Position numbers and translations under genes: made by a program
Notes under the pieces: model-generated
The model's input: only the letters and a program-made list of their open reading frames with translations
Database searches by the model: none
What the model was told of the DNA's origin: nothing
Shown: piece by piece, positions 24,397 to 31,457 of the stretch
Position numbering within the stretch: position 1 is the first letter of the stretch
Layout: every line of letters begins with the position of its first letter
Assembly (NCBI GenBank): GCA_036502625.1
Contig: DASXYG010000009.1
Span: forward strand, 1-52,714
Length of the DNA stretch: 52,714 nucleotides
Direction: 5' to 3'
Source of the DNA: DASXYG01 sp036502625
GTDB lineage: Bacteria > Actinomycetota > Actinomycetes > Streptosporangiales > Streptosporangiaceae

Positions 24397-25526
24397 TCCC
24401 GCTCCCCGATCTGCTCGTCGTCGCGGGCATCGTCGCCGGGCTCGCCGCCGCCCTGACGATCGCCGGGCTGCTGCTGCTCCGGCTGATGCGCCGCCACTCC
24501 GTGATGTTCGCGCTGGCCGTGGCCGTCGCCGTGACCGTCGCGTCGTGCCTGGCCGGGGTCGCGGTGACGGCAGCGGCGATGTTCATCTCCCCGCACGACC
24601 GCAGCGTGGTGTTCGCCCTGGTCGCGGTCTCCGGTGTGGCGGGCGTGCTGGTCGCGGTGGTGCTGGGCCGCCGCATCGTCCGCGACGGCGCGGTGCTCAA
24701 GGAGGCCGTCCACCGCGCCTCGGTCAGCGGCAGCTACGTACCGCCGCCCGGCCCGATGCTGGCCGAACTGGCGAGCCTGTCCGACGCGGTCGGCGAGGCG
24801 TACGCGCGGCTCCAGCGCGCCCGCGACCGCGAGCGCGCGCTCGAGGAGAGCCGCCGCGAGCTGGTCGCCTGGGTCAGCCACGACCTGCGCACGCCGCTGG
24901 CCGGGCTGCGCGCCATGGCGGAGTCGCTGGAGGACGAGGTGGTCGACGACCCCGCCACGATCGCGCTCTACCACGGGCGCATCCGCCGCGAGGCGGAGCG
25001 GCTCACCGAGATGGTCAACGACCTGTTCGAGCTGTCCCGCATCCACGCGGGCGCGCTGCAACTGTCGCGCCAGCGCGTCGCGCTCGGCGACCTGCTCGCG
25101 GAGACGCTGGCCAGCGCGAGCCCGCTGGCCAGCGCGTCCGGCGTACGGCTGACCGGCCACGCGCCGCCGGACGTCCCGATCGAGGTGGACGCCGAGGAGC
25201 TCGGCCGCGCGCTGCGCAACATCGTCGTCAACGCGATCCGCCACACGCCCGGCGACGCCACGGTCGAGGTCACCGGCCACGCCGACGGCGCGACGGCCTG
25301 GGTGACGGTGTCCGACGCCTGCGGCGGCATCCCCGAGGAGGACCTCCCCCGGTTGTTCGAGATCGCGTTCCGCGGCGCCGCCGCGCGCACCCCCGACCCG
25401 ACCGCGGGCGCCGGGCTCGGCCTGGCGATCGCCCGCGGCATCGTCGAGGCGCACGACGGCGGCATCGACGTCCACAACACCGGCCCCGGCTGCCGCTTCG
25501 AGGTGCGCCTACCGCTGGCGCTCTGA
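24393..25526 (+). CDS. sensor histidine kinase
   Basis: This is a 377-aa protein. Two membrane helices at about 8-30 and 38-63, plus a third near 72-92, leave almost no extracytoplasmic sensor, so it may sense the membrane itself. A HAMP-like linker precedes the H-box WVSHDLRTPLAGLRAMAE (His163). The N box is NIVVNAIRHTPGD, followed by G1 DACGGIPEEDLPRLFE and G2 GAGLGLAIARGIVEAHDG. Start overlap ATGA couples it to the response regulator. The 3' end overlaps the convergent TetR gene by 18 nt. Confidence 0.9.
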   Translation: MIPLPDLLVVAGIVAGLAAALTIAGLLLLRLMRRHSVMFALAVAVAVTVASCLAGVAVTAAAMFISPHDRSVVFALVAVSGVAGVLVAVVLGRRIVRDGAVLKEAVHRASVSGSYVPPPGPMLAELASLSDAVGEAYARLQRARDRERALEESRRELVAWVSHDLRTPLAGLRAMAESLEDEVVDDPATIALYHGRIRREAERLTEMVNDLFELSRIHAGALQLSRQRVALGDLLAETLASASPLASASGVRLTGHAPPDVPIEVDAEELGRALRNIVVNAIRHTPGDATVEVTGHADGATAWVTVSDACGGIPEEDLPRLFEIAFRGAAARTPDPTAGAGLGLAIARGIVEAHDGGIDVHNTGPGCRFEVRLPLAL

Positions 25527-26087
25527 CTCCGGCTCGGTCAGCGCCCGCAGCGCGGGGCGCAGGAGCTCGGCGACGCGCTCGGGCGGCGCGCCGCGCAGCT
25601 CGGTGAGGCCGAGGATCTGGTAGCCGATGGTGGCGCCGACGATCGTCGTGATCGCCAGCGCGGCGCGCAGCCCCGGGTCGTCGGCGCCGGCGAGCGCGTC
25701 GCTCAGCGCGCCGATCTGGCCGCCGAGCGTGCCCCGGGCGTGCTCGGCGGCGGCCGGGTCGGTGAGCATCGACCGCATCGTCGCGAGCGTGCCGTCGGGC
25801 AGGTCGCCGAGCTTCGTGCCGAGGCCGCCGAGCAGTTGGTCGATCAGCTCCTCCGCGCCGTCGCCGGACGGCGGCTCGACCACCACCTCCAGCGCCCGCG
25901 CGAACAGCCCGCGCTTGGACCCGAAGTACTGCATGACCAGCGCCGGGTCGACGCCCGCCGACGTCGCGACCGCACGGATGGTGGTGCGGTCGAAGCCGTG
26001 CTCGGCGAACAGCCGGCGCGCGGCGTCCAGGATGCGCGCCTCGGTGGCCTGGCGGCGCTCGGCGCGGGACGGGTGGGAGCCGGTCAT
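25509..26087 (-). CDS. TetR family transcriptional regulator
   Basis: This is a 192-aa protein. The HTH is RILDAARRLFAEHGFDRTTIRAVATSAGVDPALVMQYFGSKRGLF at residues 18-62; the C-terminal ligand domain is the TetR_C_17-like type common in actinomycetes. It is divergent from the SnoaL-like gene, with two near-identical operators between them (26125-26141 and 26173-26189). TAGAGT 6 nt before the ATG suggests leaderless translation. The probable role is repression of the SnoaL-like gene. Confidence 0.85.
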   Translation of the reverse strand: MTGSHPSRAERRQATEARILDAARRLFAEHGFDRTTIRAVATSAGVDPALVMQYFGSKRGLFARALEVVVEPPSGDGAEELIDQLLGGLGTKLGDLPDGTLATMRSMLTDPAAAEHARGTLGGQIGALSDALAGADDPGLRAALAITTIVGATIGYQILGLTELRGAPPERVAELLRPALRALTEPESERQR

Positions 26088-26093
26088 CCGCTC

Positions 26094-26099
26094 ACTCTA
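26094..26099 (-). promoter_or_regulatory. -10 box of a leaderless tetR promoter
   Basis: TAGAGT on the minus strand, 6 nt from the ATG at 26087. Confidence 0.45.
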
Positions 26100-26124
26100 C
26101 TTGCGTTGACCGTACGGGCTCATT

Positions 26125-26141
26125 GCTCAACGCGTGTTGAC
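26125..26141. promoter_or_regulatory. TetR operator copy 1
   Basis: GCTCAACGCGTGTTGAC. Its reverse complement differs from copy 2 at only two central bases. It overlaps the -35 box (TTGACC) of the SnoaL-like gene. Confidence 0.6.
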
Positions 26142-26166
26142 CAAACGGCGCGGCGGGCGCTACCGT
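26137..26166 (+). promoter_or_regulatory. promoter of the SnoaL-like gene
   Basis: TTGACC (26137-26142) and TACCGT (26161-26166) have an 18-bp spacer. The start site near 26173 falls on operator copy 2. Confidence 0.5.
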
Positions 26167-26172
26167 CGTTCA

Positions 26173-26189
26173 GTCAACACCGGTTGAGC
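26173..26189. promoter_or_regulatory. TetR operator copy 2
   Basis: GTCAACACCGGTTGAGC, inverted relative to copy 1 and 48 bp away, at the predicted transcription start of the SnoaL-like gene. Confidence 0.6.
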
Positions 26190-26205
26190 GAATGGATGGA
26201 ACACC

Positions 26206-26616
26206 GTGCCCGAAGCACCGTCCGACACCTCCGCCCGCGGCCTCCTGGCCCGCTTCTACCAGGCCATGATCGACAAGTCCGCCGACGACCTCGCCGACCT
26301 CTACGCGCCCGACGCCGTGCACGAGTTCCCGTTCGCCATGCCCGGCCTGCCCCCGCGCCTCAACGGCCGCGAGGAGGTGCGCGCGAGCTACCGCGCGATG
26401 TGGGGCGCCACGCCCGCGAAGGTCGAGGAGATCCGCGACGTCACGACGTACGACACCACCGACCCGGGCGTGCTCGTCTCCCGCCACGTCACGGCCTGCA
26501 CCCTGCCGGACGGCTCCGCGTTCGCCGTGCCCGGCCTGCTGATCATGCGCACCCGCGACGGCCTGCTCGCCCACGTCGCCGACTACATGGACACCGGCAG
26601 CACACCGCGCGCGTAA
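26206..26616 (+). CDS. SnoaL/NTF2-like small protein
   Basis: This is a 136-aa alpha+beta cone-fold protein. RGLLARFYQAMIDKSADDLADLYAPDAVHEFPF is the N-terminal helix pair and first strand, GREEVRASYRAMW is the third helix, and TACTLPDGSAFAVPGLLIMRTRDGLLAHVADYMDT forms the sheet end. Such proteins are isomerases, cyclases or ligand binders; no catalytic set can be assigned. The GTG start has GGATGGA 5 nt upstream. It is controlled, by inference, through the two flanking TetR operators. Confidence 0.75.
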   Translation: MPEAPSDTSARGLLARFYQAMIDKSADDLADLYAPDAVHEFPFAMPGLPPRLNGREEVRASYRAMWGATPAKVEEIRDVTTYDTTDPGVLVSRHVTACTLPDGSAFAVPGLLIMRTRDGLLAHVADYMDTGSTPRA

Positions 26617-26647
26617 GGCGCCGCCACCGCCTGAGCACCCCCGCGGC

Positions 26648-27664
26648 TCAGGCGGTCGCGGCGAACTCGGCGACGCCGTCGGCGAACTCCACGCTCGGGC
26701 GGAAGCCGAGCTCCGCGCGGATGCGCCCGCTGTCGGCCGTGATGTGCCGCACGTCCCCCAGCCGGAACTCGCCGGTCACCACCGGCCGCGGCCCGCCGTG
26801 CGCGTCGGCGAGCGCGTCTGCCAGGTCGCCGACCGTGCGCACGTGGCCGCTGCCCACGTTGTACGGCCGCAGGGCGCCCGCGCCCGCCGATCCGGTCGCG
26901 CCGGCCGCCGCCACGCAGGCGGCGGCCACGTCGCGGACGTGCACGAAGTCGCGGCGCTGCGCACCGTCCTCGAACACCCGGGGCGCCGCGCCGCGCAGCA
27001 GCGCCGACCGGAAGATCGCCGCGACGCCGGCGTACGGCGTGTCGCGCGGCATGCCCGGCCCGTACACGTTGTGGTAGCGCAGCGCGATCGCCGCGCCGCC
27101 GGTCTCCCGCGCCCACACCGCCGCCAGGTGCTCCTGCGCCAGCTTGCTGACCGCGTAGGCGTTGCGCGGGTCGAGCGGCGCGTCCTCCGCCACCGGCATG
27201 GGGTGCAGCGCCGCGCCGCACCCGCAGCGCGGGTCGAACCGGCCCGCCGCGAGGTCCGTACGGTCGCGCGGCGCCGGGCGCACCGAGCCGTGCGCCGGGC
27301 AGGTGTAGCCGCCCTCGCCGTAGACGACCATCGACGACGCCAGCACCAGCCGCCCGATGCCGCGCGCGCCCATCGCGGCGAGCAGCGCGGCCGTGCCGGT
27401 CGCGTTGACGTCCATGTACGCCGGCATGTCGGCCAGGTCGACGCCGAGCCCCACCTTCGCCGCCTGATGGCAGACCACGTCCGCCCCGTCCAGGCAGCGC
27501 GCGAGCACGCCGGGGTCGCGTACGTCGCCGGTCACCGCCTCCACGCCGGGCGGCGCGGCGCCCGGGGCGAGGTCGAGCGTGCGCACGTCCCAGCCGGACG
27601 CCGCGAACGCCGCCGCCGCGTGCGCGCCGATGAACCCGGCACCGCCGGTGATGAGGATCCGCAT
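26648..27664 (-). CDS. NAD-dependent epimerase, dTDP-L-rhamnose 4-epimerase-like
   Basis: This is a 338-aa extended SDR. ITGGAGFIGAHAA is the NAD motif, ASSMVVYGEGGYTCPAHGSV contains catalytic Ser, and NAYAVSKLAQEHL contains Tyr/Lys. A cysteine-containing insert (CPAHG ... RCGCGAAL) between Ser and Tyr is characteristic of dTDP-rhamnose/talose 4-epimerases and could bind zinc; GalE lacks it. The promoter has the regulatory box at 27714-27732, 36 nt, TAGCGT, 7 nt, ATG, so it probably belongs to the regulon of the nearby two-component system and supplies a sugar nucleotide to that pathway. Confidence 0.75.
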   Translation of the reverse strand: MRILITGGAGFIGAHAAAAFAASGWDVRTLDLAPGAAPPGVEAVTGDVRDPGVLARCLDGADVVCHQAAKVGLGVDLADMPAYMDVNATGTAALLAAMGARGIGRLVLASSMVVYGEGGYTCPAHGSVRPAPRDRTDLAAGRFDPRCGCGAALHPMPVAEDAPLDPRNAYAVSKLAQEHLAAVWARETGGAAIALRYHNVYGPGMPRDTPYAGVAAIFRSALLRGAAPRVFEDGAQRRDFVHVRDVAAACVAAAGATGSAGAGALRPYNVGSGHVRTVGDLADALADAHGGPRPVVTGEFRLGDVRHITADSGRIRAELGFRPSVEFADGVAEFAATA

Positions 27665-27671
27665 GGCACCG

Positions 27672-27677
27672 ACGCTA
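27672..27677 (-). promoter_or_regulatory. -10 box of the epimerase gene (leaderless)
   Basis: TAGCGT on the minus strand with exactly 7 nt to the ATG at 27664 and exactly 36 nt to the regulatory box. Confidence 0.6.
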
Positions 27678-27713
27678 ACCAGCGCGGACGCCCCGCGTAA
27701 GGCGACGCGGCCG

Positions 27714-27732
27714 GACGTCAGCGGTTCGTAAG
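27714..27732 (-). promoter_or_regulatory. regulatory box copy 3, likely response-regulator site
   Basis: On the minus strand CTTACGAACCGCTGACGTC, with 16 of 19 bases the same as copy 1. It also overlaps a TAAGGT (27729-27734) that could be the -10 box of the divergent SDR gene, so binding may repress one gene while activating the other. Confidence 0.6.
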
Positions 27733-27780
27733 GTCACCCCCTTGCTGGTGGCCGCCCGCCGGCCGCGCGAGGATGGGGGG

Positions 27781-28542
27781 ATGGATCTTGGATTGCAGGA
27801 CCGGGTGTACGTCGTCACCGGCGGCAGCCGCGGGCTCGGCCGCGCCTGCGCCGACGCGCTGGTCGCGGAGGGCGCGCGGGTCGTGGTGGCCGCGCGCGAC
27901 GCCGACGCCGTACGCCGCGCCGCCGAGGAGCTGGGCACCGAGAACGCCGCCGGTGTGGCCGCCGACAACGCCGACCCGGCCGCGCCCGCCCGGCTGATCG
28001 CCACCGCGCGCGAGCGGTTCGGCCGCGTCGACGGCGCGCTGATCAGCGTCGGCGGCCCGCCGGGCGGCGCCACGGCCGACATCACCGACGACCAGTGGCA
28101 CGCCGCCTTCGACAGCGTCTTCCTCGGCGCGGTGCGCATCGCCACCGAGGTCGCCGCGGCCGTCGGCGACGGGGGCTCGCTGGCGTTCATCCTGTCGTCG
28201 TCCGTCCGGGTGCCGCTACCGGGCCTGGCGATCTCCAACGGCCTGCGCCCGGGGCTGGCGGGCGTGGCCAAGACGATGGCCAACGAGCTGGGCCCGCGCG
28301 GCATCCGGGTGAACACCCTGATCCCCGGCAGCATCGCCACCGACCGCCTCCGCGAACTGGCCACCATGAAGGGCCAGGACTACGACGAGGTGCGCCGCAA
28401 GTCCGAGGCGCGCATCCCCCTCGGCCGCTACGGCGACCCCGCGGAGATGGGCCGCGTAGCCGCGTTCGTCCTCTCCCCCGCCGCGTCGTACGTCACCGGC
28501 TCCACGATCAACGTCGACGGCGGCATCATCCCGGCGATCTGA
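27781..28542 (+). CDS. SDR family protein lacking the catalytic tyrosine
   Basis: This is a 253-aa Rossmann protein. VVTGGSRGLGRACADALV and VVAARDADAV bind NADP, and FILSSSVRVP carries the Ser. Where YxxxK is expected the sequence reads LPGLAISNGLRPGLAGVAKTMANEL, so Tyr is absent although a Lys remains downstream. The C-terminal TINVDGGII is normal. Similar proteins exist in actinomycetes and may be non-catalytic or use another acid. A long purine-rich stretch GAGGATGGGGGG precedes the ATG. Confidence 0.75.
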   Translation: MDLGLQDRVYVVTGGSRGLGRACADALVAEGARVVVAARDADAVRRAAEELGTENAAGVAADNADPAAPARLIATARERFGRVDGALISVGGPPGGATADITDDQWHAAFDSVFLGAVRIATEVAAAVGDGGSLAFILSSSVRVPLPGLAISNGLRPGLAGVAKTMANELGPRGIRVNTLIPGSIATDRLRELATMKGQDYDEVRRKSEARIPLGRYGDPAEMGRVAAFVLSPAASYVTGSTINVDGGIIPAI

Positions 28543-28555
28543 CCCTCTGCCCGGC

Positions 28556-29146
28556 CTATTCGGGCAGCAGCCGGTCGAGCAGCTCCTTGACGGCGGCGCG
28601 GCCGTCGCGCAGGGCCTTCGCGGCGTCGTCGGAGCGGGCGATCAGGATGGCGGTCTCGTTCAGCGCGGCCAGCAGCATGTGCGCGAACGGGTCGGCGTAC
28701 CGCTCGGAGAGGCGGCCGGCGGCGGCGATGCGGCGGAGCATGAGCTTCGTCCCGCCGAGTCCGTAGCGCTCCTCGACCTCGCGCCAGCGCTGCCAGCCGA
28801 GGACCGACGGGGCGTCGATCAGCACGACCTGCTGGACGACCGGGTCGTCGCCGGCCAGCTCGATCCAGGTCAGGCAGCCGGCGCGCAGCGCCTCGACGGG
28901 GTCCTCGACGTCCACGACCGCCGCGAGCAGCCGCCGGTTCGCGTCCAGCTCCACGGCCTCGAAGACCGCCTCGAACAGGCCGTCCTTGCCGTCGAAGTGG
29001 TGGTAGAGCGCGCCGCGGCTGACCTCCGCCGTACGGAGGACCGCCTCGATGGACGTGCCCTCGTAGCCGTGCTCGGCGAACATCCCGGTGGCGATCTCGA
29101 CGAGCCGGTCCCGGGTCGCGCGGCCGCGCTCGACCTTCTTGTTCAT
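28556..29146 (-). CDS. TetR family transcriptional regulator
   Basis: This is a 196-aa protein with HTH RLVEIATGMFAEHGYEGTSIEAVLRTAEVSRGALYHHFDGKDGLFEAV at about 14-61. The C-terminal domain (GCLTWIELAGDDPVVQQVVLIDAPSVLGWQRWREVEE) is the subtype frequent near alpha/beta hydrolases and MDR reductases. It is divergent from the hydrolase gene, with a perfect 19-bp inverted repeat between them. Repression of itself and the hydrolase is inferred. Confidence 0.85.
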   Translation of the reverse strand: MNKKVERGRATRDRLVEIATGMFAEHGYEGTSIEAVLRTAEVSRGALYHHFDGKDGLFEAVFEAVELDANRRLLAAVVDVEDPVEALRAGCLTWIELAGDDPVVQQVVLIDAPSVLGWQRWREVEERYGLGGTKLMLRRIAAAGRLSERYADPFAHMLLAALNETAILIARSDDAAKALRDGRAAVKELLDRLLPE

Positions 29147-29173
29147 GACCCCTCTTCTCTACCTTCGGAGTAA

Positions 29174-29203
29174 TTGACATACCGACTGTCGGTACGCGAC
29201 ATT
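29174..29203 (+). promoter_or_regulatory. promoter of the alpha/beta hydrolase gene
   Basis: TTGACA (29174-29179) and GACATT (29198-29203), 18-bp spacer. The left operator arm covers the spacer. Confidence 0.45.
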
Positions 29204-29225
29204 GAAACCGACAGTCGGTATGTCA
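29175..29225. promoter_or_regulatory. double palindromic TetR operator
   Basis: Arms TGACATACCGACTGTCGGT (29175-29193) and its exact reverse complement (29207-29225) flank 13 nt. Each arm also contains a 13-bp palindrome ACCGAC-W-GTCGGT, so two TetR dimers could bind side by side. The arrangement is symmetric between the two divergent genes. Confidence 0.8.
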
Positions 29226-29240
29226 TCCCTGAGGAGCCTA

Positions 29241-30080
29241 ATGGACACCCGTACGATCACCACACGCTCCGGCGACATCGCCGTGGCCGACACCGCGCCC
29301 GGCGACGGCGGGCGCACCGCGTTCTTCGTCCACGGCGTCGGCACGAGCAGCCACCTGTGGCGCAAGGTCGTCGCCGAGCTGAGCGGCGAGCGGCGCTGCG
29401 TCGCCGTCGACCTCCCGGCGCACGGCGGGTCGCCCGGCCGCGCCGACTACTCGCTGCCCGCCGTCGCCGCCGCGATCGAGGACGCCCGCGACGCGCTCGG
29501 CCTCGGCGCCGTCGACCTGGTCGCCAACGACACCGGCGGCGCCATCGCCCAGGTCTACGCGGCCGCGCACCCCGAGCACCTGCGCACGCTGACGCTCACC
29601 AACTGCGACACGCAGGACAACCTGCCACCCGAGGCGTTCAAGCCCACCGCCGACCTGGCCGAGCAGGGCCTGTTCGCCGAGCTCGCGGCCGCCGCCGGTG
29701 CCGACCCGGAGCTGGGCCGCCCCGGCATCGGCGCCGGATACGAGCACCCGGAGGACATCCCGCTCGACACGCTGCGCGCGTACCTGGGCACCGCCGCGGG
29801 CACGCCGGAGCGCGCGAAGGAGTTCGAGCGGTTCATCGCCTCGCTGCGCGCCGAGGACCTGCGCGCCGCCGAGCCGGGCCTGCGGAAGCTCGACGTGCCC
29901 ACGCTGATCGTCTGGGGCACCGGGGACGACTTCTTCGCCACGAGCTGGGCGTACTGGCTGCGCGACACCATCCCGGGCGTCACCGAGGTGGTCGAGGTCC
30001 CCGGCGCGAAGCTCTTCTTCCCCGACGAGCGCCCCGGCGACCTGGTGCCGCACCTGCGCCGCCACTGGGCCGCGCACTAG
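29241..30080 (+). CDS. alpha/beta fold hydrolase
   Basis: This is a 279-aa protein. The oxyanion region is FFVHGVGTSSHLW. The nucleophile elbow reads VANDTGGAIAQ, so Asp rather than Ser is at the nucleophile position, as in haloalkane dehalogenases and epoxide hydrolases. The acid strand is TLIVWGTGDDFF. Where the catalytic His should be, the sequence is GAKLFFPDERP with no His. Either a non-canonical base is used or the enzyme is altered. GAGGAG is 4 nt before the ATG. It is predicted to be induced when the divergent TetR releases the operator. Confidence 0.75.
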   Translation: MDTRTITTRSGDIAVADTAPGDGGRTAFFVHGVGTSSHLWRKVVAELSGERRCVAVDLPAHGGSPGRADYSLPAVAAAIEDARDALGLGAVDLVANDTGGAIAQVYAAAHPEHLRTLTLTNCDTQDNLPPEAFKPTADLAEQGLFAELAAAAGADPELGRPGIGAGYEHPEDIPLDTLRAYLGTAAGTPERAKEFERFIASLRAEDLRAAEPGLRKLDVPTLIVWGTGDDFFATSWAYWLRDTIPGVTEVVEVPGAKLFFPDERPGDLVPHLRRHWAAH

Positions 30081-30090
30081 GGCGAACGCG

Positions 30091-30122
30091 TCACCCGAGC
30101 GCGGCGCGCCGCGCTCGGGTGA
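30091..30122. terminator. bidirectional hairpin terminator, perfect 32-bp palindrome
   Basis: Sixteen bases at 30091-30106 are followed directly by their exact reverse complement (30107-30122). It starts 11 bp after the hydrolase stop and includes the terminal codons of the decayed mmcQ gene on the other strand. Confidence 0.7.
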
Positions 30123-30322
30123 GCGACGCGACGACGAGGTCGTAGGAGTCCTCGATCAGCTCCCGGACCCGGGCGTCCGGCAGGGAGCCGTCCAGCGTCA
30201 CGGTCCTTCCCGTCGGCGCCGCCCGCCTTGAACACCGACCGCTCCGGGTAGCGCGGGAACGGGAAGTCCTCCCACGCGCCGGGCGGCGCCAGGCACGCCG
30301 CCCGCAGGCCCGCGGTGTCCAT
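30091..30322 (-). pseudogene. MmcQ/YjbR-family protein, internally deleted and frameshifted
   Basis: The first 35 codons (MDTAGLRAACLAPPGAWEDFP through RSVFKAGG) match the N-terminus of the MmcQ/YjbR family. The family's C-terminus (VTLDGSLPDARVRELIEDSYDLVVASL) appears at once afterwards in another frame. The middle, with the FALLSLD-type strand and the GYHLNKRHW motif, is missing, about 45-50 codons. In the original frame the protein would continue as Arg/Pro-rich nonsense. The start shares one base with the reductase stop (TGATG), so the intact gene was the second cistron. Confidence 0.8.
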
Positions 30323-31332
30323 CAGCGGTCGAGCTTGACGACCATCTTGCCGGTGTTCTGGCCGTGGAACAGGCCGACGAACGCGTCGACCGCGTTGTCC
30401 AGGCCGTCGACGACGGTCTCGACGAACTTGATCCGGCCGTCGCTGACCCAGGCCGACATCTCGCGCTGGAAGTCGGCGTAGCGGTCCATGTAGTCGCTCT
30501 GGATGAAGCCGCGTACGGTCAGCCGGCTGACGAGGATGTTGCGGTAGTTGCGGGGGCCGCCCACCTGGTCGGTGGCGTTGTAGCCGGAGATCGCGCCGCA
30601 GAACGCGACGCGTCCGAAAAGCCGGGCGGAGTCGAGCGCGGCCTCCAGGTGGTCGCCGCCGACGTTGTCGAAGTAGACGTCGATGCCGTCGGGCGCGGCC
30701 TTGGGGAGCTGCTCGGCGACCGGCGCCGACTTGTAGTCGAAGGCGGCGTCGAAGCCGAGCTCGTCGCTGAGGTAGGCGACCTTCTCCGCCGAACCGGCGC
30801 TGCCGATCACCCGGGACGCGCCGCGCAGCTTCGCGATCTGCCCGACCAGCGACCCCACGGCGCCCGCCGCGCCGGACACGAAGACGATGTCGCCCTGCTT
30901 CATCTCGGCGACGTCGAGCAGCCCGACGTACGCGGTGAAGCCGGGCATGCCGAGCACGCCGAGGTACGCGGACGGCGCGGCCAGGTGCGGGTCGACGCGG
31001 CGCGCGTGGCGGGCCTCGATGAGCGCGTGGTCGCGCCAGCCGAGCCCGTGCAGCACCAGGGCGCCCACCGGTACGTCGTCGGTGCCGGAGGCGATCACCT
31101 CGCCCACGGCGCCGCCGTTCATCGCCTCGTTCAGCTCGTACGGCGGGGCGTAGGACTTCGCGTCGCTCATCCGGCCCCGCATGTACGGGTCGACGGACAT
31201 GACCACGTTGCGCACGAGAAGCTCGCCCTCGCCGGGGTCGGGCAGCTCACGCTCCACGACGGCGAAGTCGTCCGCGGTGGGTTCCCCGCTGGGGCGGCTG
31301 GTCAGGTGGATCTCTCGTGCGCTGCGCGACAT
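30322..31332 (-). CDS. zinc-free MDR NADP-dependent oxidoreductase (PTGR1/CurA-like)
   Basis: This is a 336-aa protein. The LLVRNVVMSVDPYMRGRMSD N-terminal motif is typical of the leukotriene-B4 dehydrogenase/CurA group. VFVSGAAGAVGSLVGQIAKLRG binds NADP, followed by GIDVYFDNVGGDHLEAAL and RNILVSRLTVRGFIQSDY. These enzymes reduce alpha,beta-unsaturated ketones and quinones. The ATG at 31332 has an AGGGAGAAGAG purine tract upstream; a longer start would add 15 non-conserved residues. The downstream partner is a decayed mmcQ-type gene. Confidence 0.87.
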   Translation of the reverse strand: MSRSAREIHLTSRPSGEPTADDFAVVERELPDPGEGELLVRNVVMSVDPYMRGRMSDAKSYAPPYELNEAMNGGAVGEVIASGTDDVPVGALVLHGLGWRDHALIEARHARRVDPHLAAPSAYLGVLGMPGFTAYVGLLDVAEMKQGDIVFVSGAAGAVGSLVGQIAKLRGASRVIGSAGSAEKVAYLSDELGFDAAFDYKSAPVAEQLPKAAPDGIDVYFDNVGGDHLEAALDSARLFGRVAFCGAISGYNATDQVGGPRNYRNILVSRLTVRGFIQSDYMDRYADFQREMSAWVSDGRIKFVETVVDGLDNAVDAFVGLFHGQNTGKMVVKLDR

Positions 31333-31457
31333 CGGCTCTTCTCCCTCGCTCTTACTGCCGCGGCCGAGCATAGACACCTGGAGCCGCGGCGAATCATGCC
31401 AACCAGATTTTCGGCCACCCCATTCCGGTCCGCCGCCCGAATCGCGAGGATGTCCGC

